From: Thermoleophilia bacterium
Lineage (GTDB): Bacteria > Actinomycetota > Thermoleophilia > RBG-16-64-13
DNA: 64,000 nucleotides
Direction of reading: 5' to 3'
NCBI GenBank assembly: GCA_027493445.1
Contig: JAOSKU010000001.1
Coordinates: 2,438,822-2,502,821 of the forward strand
The notes under the pieces were generated by a model. It made no database searches, had not been told where the DNA came from, and saw nothing but the letters and a program-made list of their open reading frames with translations. Made by a program: the position numbers and the translations under genes. Within the stretch, counting starts at the first letter, position 1; every line of letters begins with the position of its first letter. Shown piece after piece: positions 8,802 to 18,149 of this stretch.

Positions 8802-8863
8802 CAGGTTGCTGAGAAATGACGCTTCGCCGCCGGAGTGCACTGGGTACACGCAAGGCTAGGACG
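8802..8863 (+). repeat. Miniature inverted-repeat element, copy A, left part
   Basis: Begins CAGGTTGCTGAGAAATGACG, matching the outer end of the copies at 28705 and 22538, and runs through CGCCGCCGGAGTGCACTGGG to AGGACG, where the group II intron interrupts it. The continuation is at 10784. Without the intron the unit would be 161 bp. Confidence 0.8.
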
Positions 8864-8934
8864 ATCGGGTAGGGGCCGGGCTCACCCCGACCCCTCCCAC
8901 ACCACCGGACATGCGGGCCCGCATCCGGCGGTTC
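8864..8934 (-). ncRNA. Group II intron domains V and VI
   Basis: Domain V folds from GAACCGCCGGATGCGGG and CCCGCATGTCCGGTGGT (8901-8934). Domain VI is GGGGTCGGG pairing with CCCGGCCCC (8871-8894) followed by CTACCCGAT, with an unpaired A near the 3' end as possible branch point. The maturase reading frame runs through both domains without a stop until 8882, whereas maturase frames normally stop before domain V. Confidence 0.8.
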
Positions 8935-10295
8935 GCCGAGCATCCCGCAAGCAACGATAGGACTCACTCAGACTCCGCAGCCCCTGGGCCTGCCAGTAGG
9001 CGTTCGGCAGGGCGCGGGAGAGGATGCCAGAACCGGCGATGCGCCAGCAGCCCTTCCGCGAAACCGACCAACTGTAGGCAGTCGGGGCGGGGATACCGAG
9101 AGCGCACAAGTTGCGCGCCCGAGCGCGCCACCCTTTCCACTCCTCCCAGCGCACCTGCCGCAGCCTGCGGCGCAGCCACCCGTCTAGCTGGGCAAACAAA
9201 GAGGGAGTGTCGACCAGGGCGAAGTAGGCCGTCCAGCCGCGAGTGAAGCGGTTGAGGGCGGCTATGCGCACCGGCATGGAGACTCGCCAGTTACGGCCGG
9301 TGAGGCGGCGAAGACGCATCTTCACCGCCTTCAGGGCTTTTGGGTCGAGCCTCACCTTGACCTCTGCCTCTCGGCGGAAGAAACGGAAGCTCAGGAAGGG
9401 GCGGGCGGTAGCTGGAGCCACCGCCGACTTGGCCTCGTTCACCTTGAGTTTCAGCTTCTTCTCGACGAACCTGCGCGTGCTCGCCATCACCCGCTCCCCG
9501 GCCCGCTGGCTTTTCACGTAGATCATAAGGTCGTCCCCGTACCTCACGAAGTGGTGGCCCCGAGAGGCCAGCTCCTGGTCGAGGTCGTCCAGCATGACGT
9601 TGGCGAGCAGCGGCGAGAGGGGGGAGCCCTGGGGGGTGCCTTCCTGGGAGCGGACCAGGACGCCCTCGGCCATGATGCCCGCGTTCAGGTAGGCGCGAAG
9701 GAGCTTGAGCACCTTCTTGTCTTTCACTCGGCGCGCGACCCGGGCCATTAAGGCGTCGTGGTTTACCCGGTCGAAGAAGGCTTCCAGGTCCAGATCGACC
9801 ACCCAGTCGTGACCCTCCGCGATGGCTTTCTGGGCGACCCGCACGGCTTCATGCGCCGAGCGGCCGGGACGAAAACCATAGCTTTGATCTGAGAAATGGG
9901 GGTCAAATAGGGGGTGAGCACCTGCAGGAGGGCCTGCTGGAGCAGGCGGTCCAGTACCGTGGGCACCCCGAGCAAGCGCTCGCCGCCACCGGGCTTGGGG
10001 ATGGTCACCCGGCGGACGGGGCTCGGTCGGTAGGTGCCCGCCTCGAGCTTTGCGCGGACCTCGGGCCAGTGGACATGAAGCCAGGGGCGTAGATCGGCCG
10101 TGGTCATGCCGTCGGGACCGGAGGCACCGGCGTTTTGCTCGACGCGCTTGAGCGCCCGGGCGAGGTTCTCCCGAGAAAGAAACTCCTCGAAAAGAGTCGC
10201 CGGGGCGGGGGTGAGAGTGGTGGCTTTCCGGCGCCGGGGAGAGGCTCGGCTCTTGGCGGGGGGCGGCGGGCTTCACCCTTCACCCTCACCGTCAA
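8882..10295 (-). CDS. ltrA: Group II intron reverse transcriptase/maturase (frameshifted)
   Basis: The polymerase palm shows GFRPGRSAHEAVR, VVDLDLEAFFDRVNHDALM, GTPQGSPLSPLLANVMLDDL and the catalytic YGDD in FVRYGDDLMIYV, then a thumb/maturase region (FTRGWTAYFALVDTPSLF). The N-terminal part (LFEEFLSRENLARALKRVEQ ... DRLLQQALLQVLTP) is in another frame. One extra base in the G run at 9910-9914 (+ strand) joins it as TPLFDPHFSDQSYGF. No ordinary start codon exists in the N-terminal frame before ATG 10107, although conserved residues lie upstream. A further indel near 10258-10263 would connect it to a TTG at 10295. As written the enzyme is not expressed intact. Confidence 0.8.
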
Positions 10296-10783
10296 GGCCC
10301 CTGGCGGGGATGGCTGCTCTCATCGTCTCTCCCTGCGAGCGCGCAAAGTCCTCCCTCGGCTCGTACGTTCGGCCCTTCCCGGCTTTGGCTTCCTCCCCGC
10401 CGGTACTATGGCCTCGGCTGACTTCTCCTCGGTGCGCCGGGGCCTTGCGACCCCGGCCGTCCACTTCCACCCCGCGAGCACCGCAGTGACGGGGCATCTT
10501 AGGACACCCGAGGAGACCTCCCCGGATAAGGGCAACCGCTTTCCCCCTACCGCCGCCGCATCTACCTGACGACCCCTTGGTGGTGGCGGGCTTCGCCGTG
10601 CCTGGCCGGCTCACCCGAGTCGCCCCGCCTCTTATGCGGTTCGTGTTCCTCGGTGCAGGGTTTTGCCTCGGGCTTCCTTCCCACCCCGCCTCGCGACGAC
10701 GCCGTTGCCTTTGGCTAGGAGTTAGCACCACCGCTTCCTCCAGAGGACTTTCACCTCCAAGCTGTTGCCCATGCCGGGCGTAC

Positions 10784-10882
10784 CAGGGAGCGGGCGTAGC
10801 AGAGCTACGGGCGCGACCGAGGACAACGCATGGCGCCGCCCAGTGCGGTCCGGCGGCCGAGGTTTCGTTTTTCAGCAGCCTG
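10784..10882 (+). repeat. Miniature inverted-repeat element, copy A, right part
   Basis: Resumes at CAGGGAGCGGGCGTAGC and ends GTTTCGTTTTTCAGCAGCCTG, the inverted counterpart of the left end at 8802. It contains the small internal palindrome CGTAGC-AGA-GCTACG. A short AGAGCTCTAG follows at 10893-10902 and overlaps the dedA stop codon. Confidence 0.8.
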
Positions 10883-10899
10883 CCAAGCCGGCCAGAGCT

Positions 10900-11523
10900 C
10901 TAGGCCGCCCGCGATCGGCGGACGGCCCGCCACTTCCACGCCACCGCCGCCACGATCGCCAGGCCCAAGAGCACCCAGAAGACCAGGTTGTACCGGCTGA
11001 ACGACTCCTGCAGACGCTCCCAGTTCTCGCCGAACACCCAGCCCAGGTAGGCCAGGGCCAGGTTCCAGGGCAGCGCTCCCAGGAAGGAGTAGAGGGCGAA
11101 GCGGCCGTAGGGCATGCGGGCCACCCCGGCGGGCACGGAGATGAAGGTACGCACGCCGGGCATCATACGGGTCAGGAAGACGGTCAGCTGCCCGCGTCTC
11201 TGAAACCAGTGGTCGGCCACGTCCAGGTGATGGGGGGACATGAGGACGTACCGTCCGTAGCGGAGCACCAGACTCCGTCCTCCGTAGCGGCCGGCTGCGT
11301 AGGCGACGGTCGAGCCCACCAGGTTGGCCACGGTGGCCACCAGCACCACCATCCAGAGCTGCGTATGACCCTGCGCGGCCAGAAAGCCGCCGTAGGGCAC
11401 CACTACCTCGCTAGGAATGGGCACGCAGGCGCTCTCCAGCGCCATGGTGACGAAGATAGCCACCAGGCCGTAGTCAACCAGAATCGGGATGATCCAGTCC
11501 TCGAGGAAGCCCATGGGCGGCAT
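10900..11523 (-). CDS. DedA family membrane protein
   Basis: A 207-residue SNARE-associated/DedA protein with about five hydrophobic segments. Family motifs are ESACVPIPSEVVVPYGGFLA near the N-terminus (re-entrant region with conserved Glu and Pro), FLTRMMPGVRTFISVPAGVA (Arg-rich signature F-x-R-x2-P-x2-R) and a C-terminal basic tail. DedA proteins help membrane homeostasis, several acting as lipid scramblases or flippases. The TAG stop lies in AGAGCTCTAG at the edge of the repeat element. An internal ATG at 11514 is an alternative start. It is followed at a distance by the importer cluster on the other strand. Confidence 0.9.
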   Translation of the reverse strand: MPPMGFLEDWIIPILVDYGLVAIFVTMALESACVPIPSEVVVPYGGFLAAQGHTQLWMVVLVATVANLVGSTVAYAAGRYGGRSLVLRYGRYVLMSPHHLDVADHWFQRRGQLTVFLTRMMPGVRTFISVPAGVARMPYGRFALYSFLGALPWNLALAYLGWVFGENWERLQESFSRYNLVFWVLLGLAIVAAVAWKWRAVRRSRAA

Positions 11524-11559
11524 GATACCCGAGAGGGCGACCTGCCGTGGGCGCCCGAG

Positions 11560-12677
11560 CTACTCCAGGCTGCTCGGCAGCACGCCGATGACCACCTCGA
11601 TGTTCCGCGGCTGGCCGTCGCGGACCACGGTCACCGGCACCCGCGAACCTGGGGAAGTAGCCACTACGAGATCGGTGAGGGTACCGGGTGAATCCACCGG
11701 CTTGCCGTCGAAGGTCACGATGACGTCGCCCACCTCGATGCCCGCCTCGTGGGCCGGGGCGCCTTCGTGGACCTCCATGACCACAGCGCCCTCCTCGACC
11801 CCTGCTGGCTTCTCCGCCAAGAAGTCAACCGCTTGGATCCTCACGCCCAGGTAGCCGCGCGTCACGGCTCCCTTTTCGAGCAGCTGGGGCAGGATCTCCT
11901 TTGCGGTGTTGATGGGCACGGCGAAGCCCAGGTTGGTATCGGGGATGACGGCCGTGTTGATGCCGATGACCTCACCGGCCAGGTTGAAGAGCGGGCCCCC
12001 GCTGTTGCCGGGATAGATGGCGGCGTCGGTCTGGATGAAGTCCCCGAAGTTCGAGGACGGCAGCTCCCGACCCTTGCCGCTGACCACGCCCACCGTGACC
12101 GAGTACTCGAAGCCCAAAGGGTTGCCCATGGCCATCACCCAGTCGCCTATGCGCATCGTGTCGGAGTCGCCCAAGGGAGCTACCAGCAGCGTCCCCTCCG
12201 GTTCGACCTTCAGAAGGGCGAGGTCGTCGCGGGCGTCGCTTCCGACCACGGTGGCGTCGTACCGCTCGCTGTCGGTGAGCGTGACCACCACCTTGTCGGC
12301 ACCGTCGACGACGTGACGGTTGGTGAGGATGTAGCCGTCGGAGCTGATGATGACACCCGAGCCCTCGGACTGCTGCTCGAAGTCGGGAGGAATCTGGGGA
12401 TGATCCTGAGGAAAGGTGTCGGACGTCGAGGTATCGGTGCTTCTGCCGGTCACCAGGATGTGGACCACGGTCGGGCGCATCTTCTCGGCCACGGGAGCGA
12501 AGTCGGGCCCCCCGGTAGGCGCTCCTCCGTTGGTACCGTCGGTCCAGAGCTGCTCGGCCCTCGTGCCGGGGGCTGATCGATGCCGGTGGCCAGGAAGAAT
12601 CCGAGTGCCATGAAAAAGATAGCCCCGGCGATGAAGACGACGATGATGTTGGTGCGTCGCCCGAAGACAGCTCCCAT
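11560..12677 (-). CDS. S1C (HtrA/DegP-like) serine protease, membrane anchored (frameshifted)
   Basis: ATG 12677 follows AAGGAGCG and starts a single N-terminal membrane helix (IIVVFIAGAIFFMALGFFLA). After a disordered linker comes the trypsin-like domain with the catalytic triad: His in LTNRHVVDG, Asp in DARDDLALLK and Ser in YPGNSGGPLF. A C-terminal PDZ domain follows (GYLGVRIQAVD ... VGDVIVTFDGKPVDSP). The anchor and protease are in different frames; one extra base in the G run at 12568-12572 gives a 372-residue protein (QPPGTRAEQLW). Likely role is extracytoplasmic protein quality control. Confidence 0.88.
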
Positions 12678-12714
12678 GAAAACGCTCCTTACCACTGGCT
12701 GGAGGGCCGCTCGA

Positions 12715-13551
12715 TCAGGTGTGATTATACCCCCCCGGGCCATCTCCCATCCGGTCGGAGAGGCCGCCCGCCCGGTTCACTGCCTCGCGGATGCGCTCCC
12801 AGTGGGTCCCGCGCCATACGATGCGGCCACAGTCGCGACAGCGCAGGAAAGACTGCTGGGTCTGGGCGACGTAGGCGGGCACGCGCGGTCGGGCCTCATC
12901 CACGCTCACATCTTCAAGCAGGCCGTTGCAGACCATACACCGCGGCCGGCCCTGCCGGAGCCCCAGCTCTCGCACGACCTGAGCCAGCTGCTCCCGCACG
13001 TGGTCGCTGCGAACGAACAGAGCCCCCACCCGGCCGAGACGTACGCTTCTTCGCCGCATGATGCCCGTGTCCCGGGTGAGCAGGATCCTCCCCTCCGCCG
13101 CGGCTTGACCCAGTAGCTCGGCATCGGATATGGAAGGTCGCCATTGGGCATCGTAGCCCAGCACCCGCAACCAGCGGACCAACCGTCCGAGCATCTCATC
13201 GACGAGGAAGCGTGGTCGCTCCTGCTCGGCGGTCGAGCCACCGGCCTGAGCACCGGCCGCCGCTTCCCTCACCAGCCGCCGGACGCGGTCGGCGTCGACC
13301 CGGTACTTGAATGCTGTCCGCCCACCGACTTCGCCCACGGGGAGACGCCGGCGGTAGCGGAGTTCGAGCTCTTCGTCGCCAGAGATGTCGACCACCCGCA
13401 CGCCGAAGCCCAGCTCGTCCCGGAGAGGACGAAGCTCCTGCAGGGCCTTGTCGCACAACGAGCACTCCGGGGCGGAGTAGAGCACCAGCTCCACAAGCGC
13501 ACCGGAGCTTCCGTCGCCCGCGGGATCGGGATGCCGCTCCTCGCTGCTCAC
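12715..13551 (-). CDS. Glutaredoxin-like domain fused to Mut7-C RNase domain
   Basis: About 278 residues. Residues 20-100 form a glutaredoxin/DUF836-like fold with a CSLC redox pair (LYSAPECSLCDKALQEL). Residues 112-270 form a Mut7-C PIN-like nuclease domain (RFLVDEMLGRLVRWLRVLGY, ILLTRDTGIM) with a C-terminal zinc ribbon (CMVCNGLLED ... FLRCRDCGRIVWRGTHW). Mut7-C proteins are predicted RNases; joining one to a thiol-redox module is unusual. The GTG at 13551 is chosen because TACACT ends 6 nt upstream, which implies a leaderless mRNA. An upstream in-frame start at 13569 would precede the -10 element. Confidence 0.8.
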   Translation of the reverse strand: MSSEERHPDPAGDGSSGALVELVLYSAPECSLCDKALQELRPLRDELGFGVRVVDISGDEELELRYRRRLPVGEVGGRTAFKYRVDADRVRRLVREAAAGAQAGGSTAEQERPRFLVDEMLGRLVRWLRVLGYDAQWRPSISDAELLGQAAAEGRILLTRDTGIMRRRSVRLGRVGALFVRSDHVREQLAQVVRELGLRQGRPRCMVCNGLLEDVSVDEARPRVPAYVAQTQQSFLRCRDCGRIVWRGTHWERIREAVNRAGGLSDRMGDGPGGYNHT

Positions 13552-13644
13552 TCGGGGAGTGTAGCGCAATCGGCAGCGGCAGGAGGCGCGACACGACGGC
13601 AGCGGCCACCCAAGACGGGACCTCGGAGTGGAGCGAGGGTCCGC

Positions 13645-15800
13645 TCAGGCCAGCGCCTGGTGGATGAGCTCGACGGGATGAACCACCCGACATCCCATAC
13701 CCGACTCGATCTGCGTGCGGCAGGAGATGCCGCAGGCCACCACCGAGCCCCCCGCCTGGGCCAGTCTGTCGAAGAGTGGTCCGCCGATGGCCCGAGAGAG
13801 CGCCGAGTATTCGGCTTTGTACCCGAAGGAGCCGACCATGCCGCAGCAGAGAGCCTCGACCTCCCGCACATCGGCGTCCGGGATCAGCCGCAGGACGGCG
13901 GCCGGCGTGGGTCCCAGACCCAGGGATTTCTGATGGCAGTGCCCGTGGACGGCGAAGGCCTCGTCGAGGGGTTTCAACTCCAGGCCGAGGTTGCCGTCGC
14001 GGGCGAGCTTGACCAGATACTCGGTGATGTCGTAGGCGTGCTCCTCGAGCACCCCGATGCGGGGGTCGCCTTCGAGGGCGGTGGTCTCGAGCAGCCGGCG
14101 GTAGTCCTCGCGCAGAGTGGAGAGACACGAGGGCTCGATGCAGACGATATCGTAGCCCTCGCCGACCAGCCGGCCGAGCTCGGTCAGGTTGGCGGCCGCC
14201 CAGGACCGCGGTTTCTCGAGCAGACCCTGGCTCATGGCCGGCCGCCCGCAGCAGGCGTTATGCGCCGGCACCACCTCCACCCGAGCCCGCTCCAGCACCT
14301 CCACGGCCGCCTGACCGACGTGAGGCAGGTTGTGATTCGCGAAGCAGTCGACGAAGAGGGCGACCCTGGCGCGCGGCTCCGGCACGACCACAGGGCCTCG
14401 CTCGCGGAACCAGGCCTCGAGGGTCTGCCGCTCGTAGCGGGGCATCCGCCTATCGGGATCCACACCAAGTCGGGCGAGCGGCAGGCGGGCAAGGCGCCGG
14501 CCCATGATGGCGTTCGCCACCGGCGCTACAGCGCTGCCCACGTCTCCCAGCAGGTCGGCCCGAGCGAACACCCGCTCGCGCAGGCCGGTGCCGAACTCCT
14601 GGTGGTTCCGCTCCTTTATCACGGTGTTGAGCCAGGGGATGTCGATCATGACGGGGCAGACCTCGGTGCACCGGGAGCAGGTGGTACACAGACCGTTGAT
14701 CTCGCCGGCTTCGGGGTGACCCTTGGTGATGTAGGTCCAGGCGCACCCGATGCCCCCGGATACGGGTCGCTGCCGTAGACGTGGCCCCCGACCCTGGTGT
14801 ATGGGGCGCAGGCGTTCAGGCAGGCGCCGCAGCGGATGCAGTAGAGCGCCTCGCGTAGCTGGGGGTCGGCGGCGGCGGTGCTCCGGCCGTTGTCGACGAT
14901 CACCAAGTGGAACTCGCGCTCGTGCACCGTCTCGCCCGTGGCCCGCCCGAAGTCGGTGACCTCGGTCGAGGGGACACCGGTGATCAACGAGACGTAGCTG
15001 GTGAGCAGCTGGCCGGTGCCGCTGCGGGGCAGCAGCTCGAGAAAGGTGGCGATGTCGGCCAGAGTCTCGACGATCTTCTCCCGTCCGGTGAGGGCCACGT
15101 GGACGGGGGGCAGCTGCGACGACAGGCGGATGTTGCCCTCGTTCTCGACCAGGACCAGGGTTCCGGTCTCGGCCACCACGAAGTTGGCTCCGGTGATGCC
15201 CATATCGGCGGTGAGGAATCGCTCGCGCAGGTCGACTCGTATCAGACGGGTCAGGTCCTCCGCCTGGGTGGGAGGATCGGCGAGGCCCATGGTGCGGGCA
15301 AGAAGGTCGATGATGTCGTCCTTGGTCTTGTGCACGGCCGGGACGATCAGGTGACTGGGCCGCTCGCCGGCAAGCTGGATGATTCGCTCGCCCAGGTCGG
15401 TCTCGACCACCTCGATACCTCGCTCTTCCAGGGCGCTGTTCAGGTGGATCTCCTCCGAGACCATGGACTTCGCTTTCACCACTCGGCGCACGCCCCGGTC
15501 TCGGGCCAGAGCGGCGATGTAGTCGCGGGCCTCGGCGGCGTTGGCAGTCACCGCCACAGTTCCGCCGAGCTCGGTCACCCGCTCGACGACCTGTGCCAGC
15601 AGCTCGTCGTTGCGGGCCAGCGCCCTCTCCTTGAGCTCGCGCGCTCGCCGGCGCAGAGCCTCGAAATCGATGCTCCCCAGGACCGCCCCCCGCCGACCGT
15701 AAAGTGTCGCCATGGCATTGTCGAGAGCGCGCTGCAGGTTGGGATTACTCAGGGCCCTCTCGATCTCCGCACCCATGTCTCGCGACCCCAACCGCTGCAC
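13645..15800 (-). CDS. LutB-LutA type fused lactate-utilisation iron-sulfur protein (frameshifted)
   Basis: N-terminal LUD domain of LutB type (KAKSMVSEEIHLNSALEERG, ITGANFVVAETGTLVLVENE). Two 4Fe-4S motifs follow (CIRCGACLNACAPYTRVGGH and CTTCSRCTEVCP). The C-terminal half has the two CCG domains of LutA/GlpC-like subunits (NACCGRPAMSQGL and EALCCGMVGSFGYK). The halves are in different frames. One extra base in the C run at 14753-14757 restores PYPGGIGCAWTYITKGHPEA and a 718-residue protein. LutABC oxidises L-lactate to pyruvate; combining A and B functions in one chain is inferred. It follows lutC directly (TAG then GTG). Confidence 0.85.
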
Positions 15801-16349
15801 CTAGCCTGCCTCTCTCCGAACGACGACCACGTGCAGTCCCAACGGGCCATGCACGCCCACCACCGACAGCATCTCGATGTCGGCGGTACGGGAAGGACCG
15901 GTGATGAAGACGGCTTCCCCTCCCAATCCATGAAAGCGCTCAGAGATGACCTGCATGGCGTGGGCCAATGAGTCGACAATGTCCTCCTCGCCCAGGAGCA
16001 CCACGTGCCGCGGCGCCAGCGCGGCCAGCAGCCCCCCGTTGCCGCCACCCGGTCCTACGGCCACCGTGCCCGAGCGGGCGATCCCCACCAGTCCCCTAGT
16101 GAGCGCGACCTCGGCCGCCCGCAGGTCGGCCTCGAGGCCCGCATCTCCCGCTCCCAGTCGCGACGCCACCCGGCACTCGACGCCCCGCTCGGCGAGCTCT
16201 AAAGCCAACGACTCCAGCTCGGGGGTGACCACCACCAGCCCGCCGGCGCCCACCAAGGCCGCCAGGGCCCGAGGCAGCTCGGCGGCACCCACCGAGGAGG
16301 CCTCCCCGCCGCAGGCGCGCAACGACTGAATGAACAGATCAGTGAGCAC
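15801..16349 (-). CDS. lutC: LutC-like LUD domain protein
   Basis: A 182-residue LUD-domain protein. The C-terminal signature FITGPSRTADIE followed by VVGVHGPLGLHVVVV is the LutC hallmark, and ARSGTVAVGPGGGNGG is the central glycine-rich loop. It is the first gene of the lactate-utilisation operon, directly followed by the fused LutB-LutA gene. GTG 16349 is chosen because GGAGAC sits 6-8 nt upstream. An in-frame start at 16418 would run through the direct repeats that look like an operator. Confidence 0.88.
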   Translation of the reverse strand: MLTDLFIQSLRACGGEASSVGAAELPRALAALVGAGGLVVVTPELESLALELAERGVECRVASRLGAGDAGLEADLRAAEVALTRGLVGIARSGTVAVGPGGGNGGLLAALAPRHVVLLGEEDIVDSLAHAMQVISERFHGLGGEAVFITGPSRTADIEMLSVVGVHGPLGLHVVVVRREAG

Positions 16350-16388
16350 GGTCCGTCTCCCTGCTCGCGGCTCGTTGTCGGGCTTGGG

Positions 16389-16432
16389 ATTGTCAGATTG
16401 AGCTCTTTGTCGAACCAAGTATTGTCAGATTG
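16389..16432. repeat. Exact 12-bp direct repeat, candidate operator of the lut operon
   Basis: ATTGTCAGATTG occurs at 16389-16400 and again at 16421-16432, a 32-bp offset (about three helical turns), 40-83 bp upstream of the lutC start. Repeats at helical phasing ahead of an operon suggest a regulator site; alternatively they are scars of the IS relic next to them. Confidence 0.45.
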
Positions 16433-16699
16433 CACCATTCTCGGGGACAGGAATCAAGCCGGCGGCCGCAAACCAGAAGAAGCGCCGAGGGACCGGACTA
16501 CCGGCGAGCTGCCCGACCGCACCGACCACGCGGTTGGGCCGGCAGTCGCCAGGTGGGCGGAGCAGGATGGTCCCGCCCGCCCCAGAACACTTGATGATTC
16601 ATTCCACGGAAATAGCCATGCTTTCCAAGGAAGGAGAGCAGAGAGGCCGAGATCGGCGGTATCAAATACACCGTCGACCCGGAGGCCACGATGGAGGCC

Positions 16700-17022
16700 G
16701 ACCTCGACACTGGGCATCTGCTCGGATCGCCGGTTCCTCGCCTTCGCCCGGAAGTACCTCTGCTGCTCATCGACTCTACCCCGGTTAGGTGCGCCCGCAG
16801 CCGGGAGACAGGCGCTCCGCTCTCTGACCTGGCCGACTACGGCTACTGCGCCTCGCACTTCCCGCTGCTTCTTCGACTCTCACCTTGGAGCACCACGAGG
16901 GCCGCACCTCGGAGGGTATCCGGGAGCGCATTTTGCGGCGCTTTCTCTGCCTGGCGGCCTGTGTCTGTCTCAACCACCAACTCGGCCGCAAAAGCAGGGC
17001 ACTCGTCGACTACTGCGCTTGA
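16700..17022 (+). pseudogene. IS982-type transposase relic, internally deleted
   Basis: Three conserved pieces of an IS982-like DDE transposase survive in shifted frames. An N-terminal bit is SDRRFLAFARKYL. Then comes IDSTPVRCARSRET followed by DLADYGYCASH (first catalytic Asp region), and a C-terminal tail TLEHHEGRTSEGIRERILRR continues to a stop at 17022. A full transposase is near 290 residues, so about half of the coding sequence is missing. No clear terminal inverted repeats were found, so the element is dead. Confidence 0.75.
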
Positions 17023-17060
17023 GGGCGTGAAATCAATCATCCAGACGCCGCCGGCCCGCC

Positions 17061-17635
17061 CTACCAGACGAACCCAGCCTCGGCCGCCTTCTCCCTGAAG
17101 CGACTCTCCAGGGCGCGAAGGTTCCGGATGTAGCGGTCGAGGCCCGGGACGCCCCTACCGTAGTAGACCGATGCGAAGGCCTCCCAGTCGTACGGCGTGT
17201 CACCGAGGGCGCGTCGGTAGAATCCGTCCACGCCCACTTTGAGGTAACGCCCAAAGGCCATCATCCCGATCTCAGGAGAGGGGAAGCTGTACCAGTCCTT
17301 GCCGGCGATCCAGGCCCGGCCGTCCGCGAGCTCCCCCATCTACTGTTCGCTCCGTGGTACCGGAGCGACCCGAAGTTATTCTCCCACACGAGCTGCCCCC
17401 CGAGCCGCGGGTCGCCAAGCGAGGTCTCCGCACCGAGGATCACCAGCTGTGGCAGCACGTCGAACCCGTACCAGCGCCAGTTGTCCACCAGCATCTCTCC
17501 GGAGATGCGGCTGTCATGCGGGCCGAGGACCTCGGCGTCCAGAAACGCGGCCGTGCTCTCGGCTCGGGCCGTCGCAACGAAGAGCGACGCACACAGCACG
17601 GCGGCAAGCACCAGGATCAGAGGCAGGCGTCTCAC
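17061..17635 (-). CDS. Secreted glucosaminidase-like protein (frameshifted)
   Basis: GTG 17635 follows a perfect AAGGAGGA and starts a signal peptide (VRRLPLILVLAAVLCASLFV ... ARAE). The mature part (AAFLDAEVLGPHDSRISGEM, QLVWENNFGSLRYHGA, then RWGELADGRAWIAGKDWYSF and YYGRGVPGLDRYIRNLRALE) resembles the lysozyme-like glucosaminidase fold that cuts peptidoglycan glycans. I rate this as a fold-level call. One extra base in the C run at 17333-17337 joins the two frames into about 191 residues. It stands alone on the minus strand beside the IS relic. Confidence 0.6.
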
Positions 17636-18149
17636 GTGGATTCCTCCTTGTGGGGACTCCCGCGTCACGGAGAAGAGCGGCCACCACGGAAGCAGGGAAG
17701 GCGCAAGGCCGGGGCCTGCTCCGGGGGGTGAGTGTGCGCCGCGGTCAGCTCGGGTTCGTGGAGCGTCCGGGACGCGAGGAGTTGGGAAAACGTGTTCCCG
17801 ATTCGGTTGTGGTCGCGCAGGGGTCGGGTGGCACTGGTCCGCCGGCATCCGGCAGAGCCCTGCGGCGCGGGATTATATCATCGCACCCGCGAACACGTCG
17901 GATGAGAGAGATCGCCTCGCGTCAAGTCGCCCGGGATAGACACCGCTGCCCCGCTCACCAGTCGAGAAGGGCGGCTGCGGCCTCGACCACTGTAGGGCAG
18001 CATGATCGCCCCGACGGCCAAGAGTACGGCGAGCACGCGACCGTCCGGAATGGTCATGCCGGCGGCGACCGACCCGGTGAGCGCGAGCGATGTGATCGCG
18101 GCGAATTACCGGCCCGCCTCCCTTTCGAGCGTGACCCGCATCTGATTCA
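17636..18149. other. Intergenic region of 514 bp, possible decayed membrane-protein fragment
   Basis: No intact gene is recognised. On the minus strand around 18000-18100 a short frame reads ITSLALTGSVAAGMTIPDGR followed by VLAVLLAVGAIMLP, which looks like a membrane helix pair but has no good start and is short. The rest shows no repeat or RNA that I can support. Confidence 0.4.

Larger units (their letters stand above)
8864..10783 (-). mobile_element. Group II intron inserted in a miniature inverted-repeat element
   Basis: A 1920-bp intron on the minus strand. Both boundaries are fixed by comparison with uninterrupted repeat copies: the flanks AGGACG and CAGGGAGCGGG are contiguous elsewhere. 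The 5' end reads GTACGCCCGGCATGGGCAAC (canonical GUGYG, here GUACG). Domain I includes the typical TTGGAGGTGAAAGTCCTCTG. The reverse transcriptase lies inside, and domains V and VI precede a 3' end ...TACCCGAT. A hairpin in the upstream exon (CGTAGC-TCT-GCTACG) lies 11 nt before the insertion point, reminiscent of group IIC introns that follow stem-loops; the class assignment is inference. Confidence 0.9.

Noticed and set aside
14907..15971. Plus-strand open frame of 354 codons opposite the LUD gene
   Set aside because: Fully antisense to LutB-type sequence, with no recognisable motif or ribosome site.
16398..17030. 210-codon open frame downstream of the lut operon read as a protein
   Set aside because: Only fragments match transposase pieces, and those are in several frames; treated as an IS relic.
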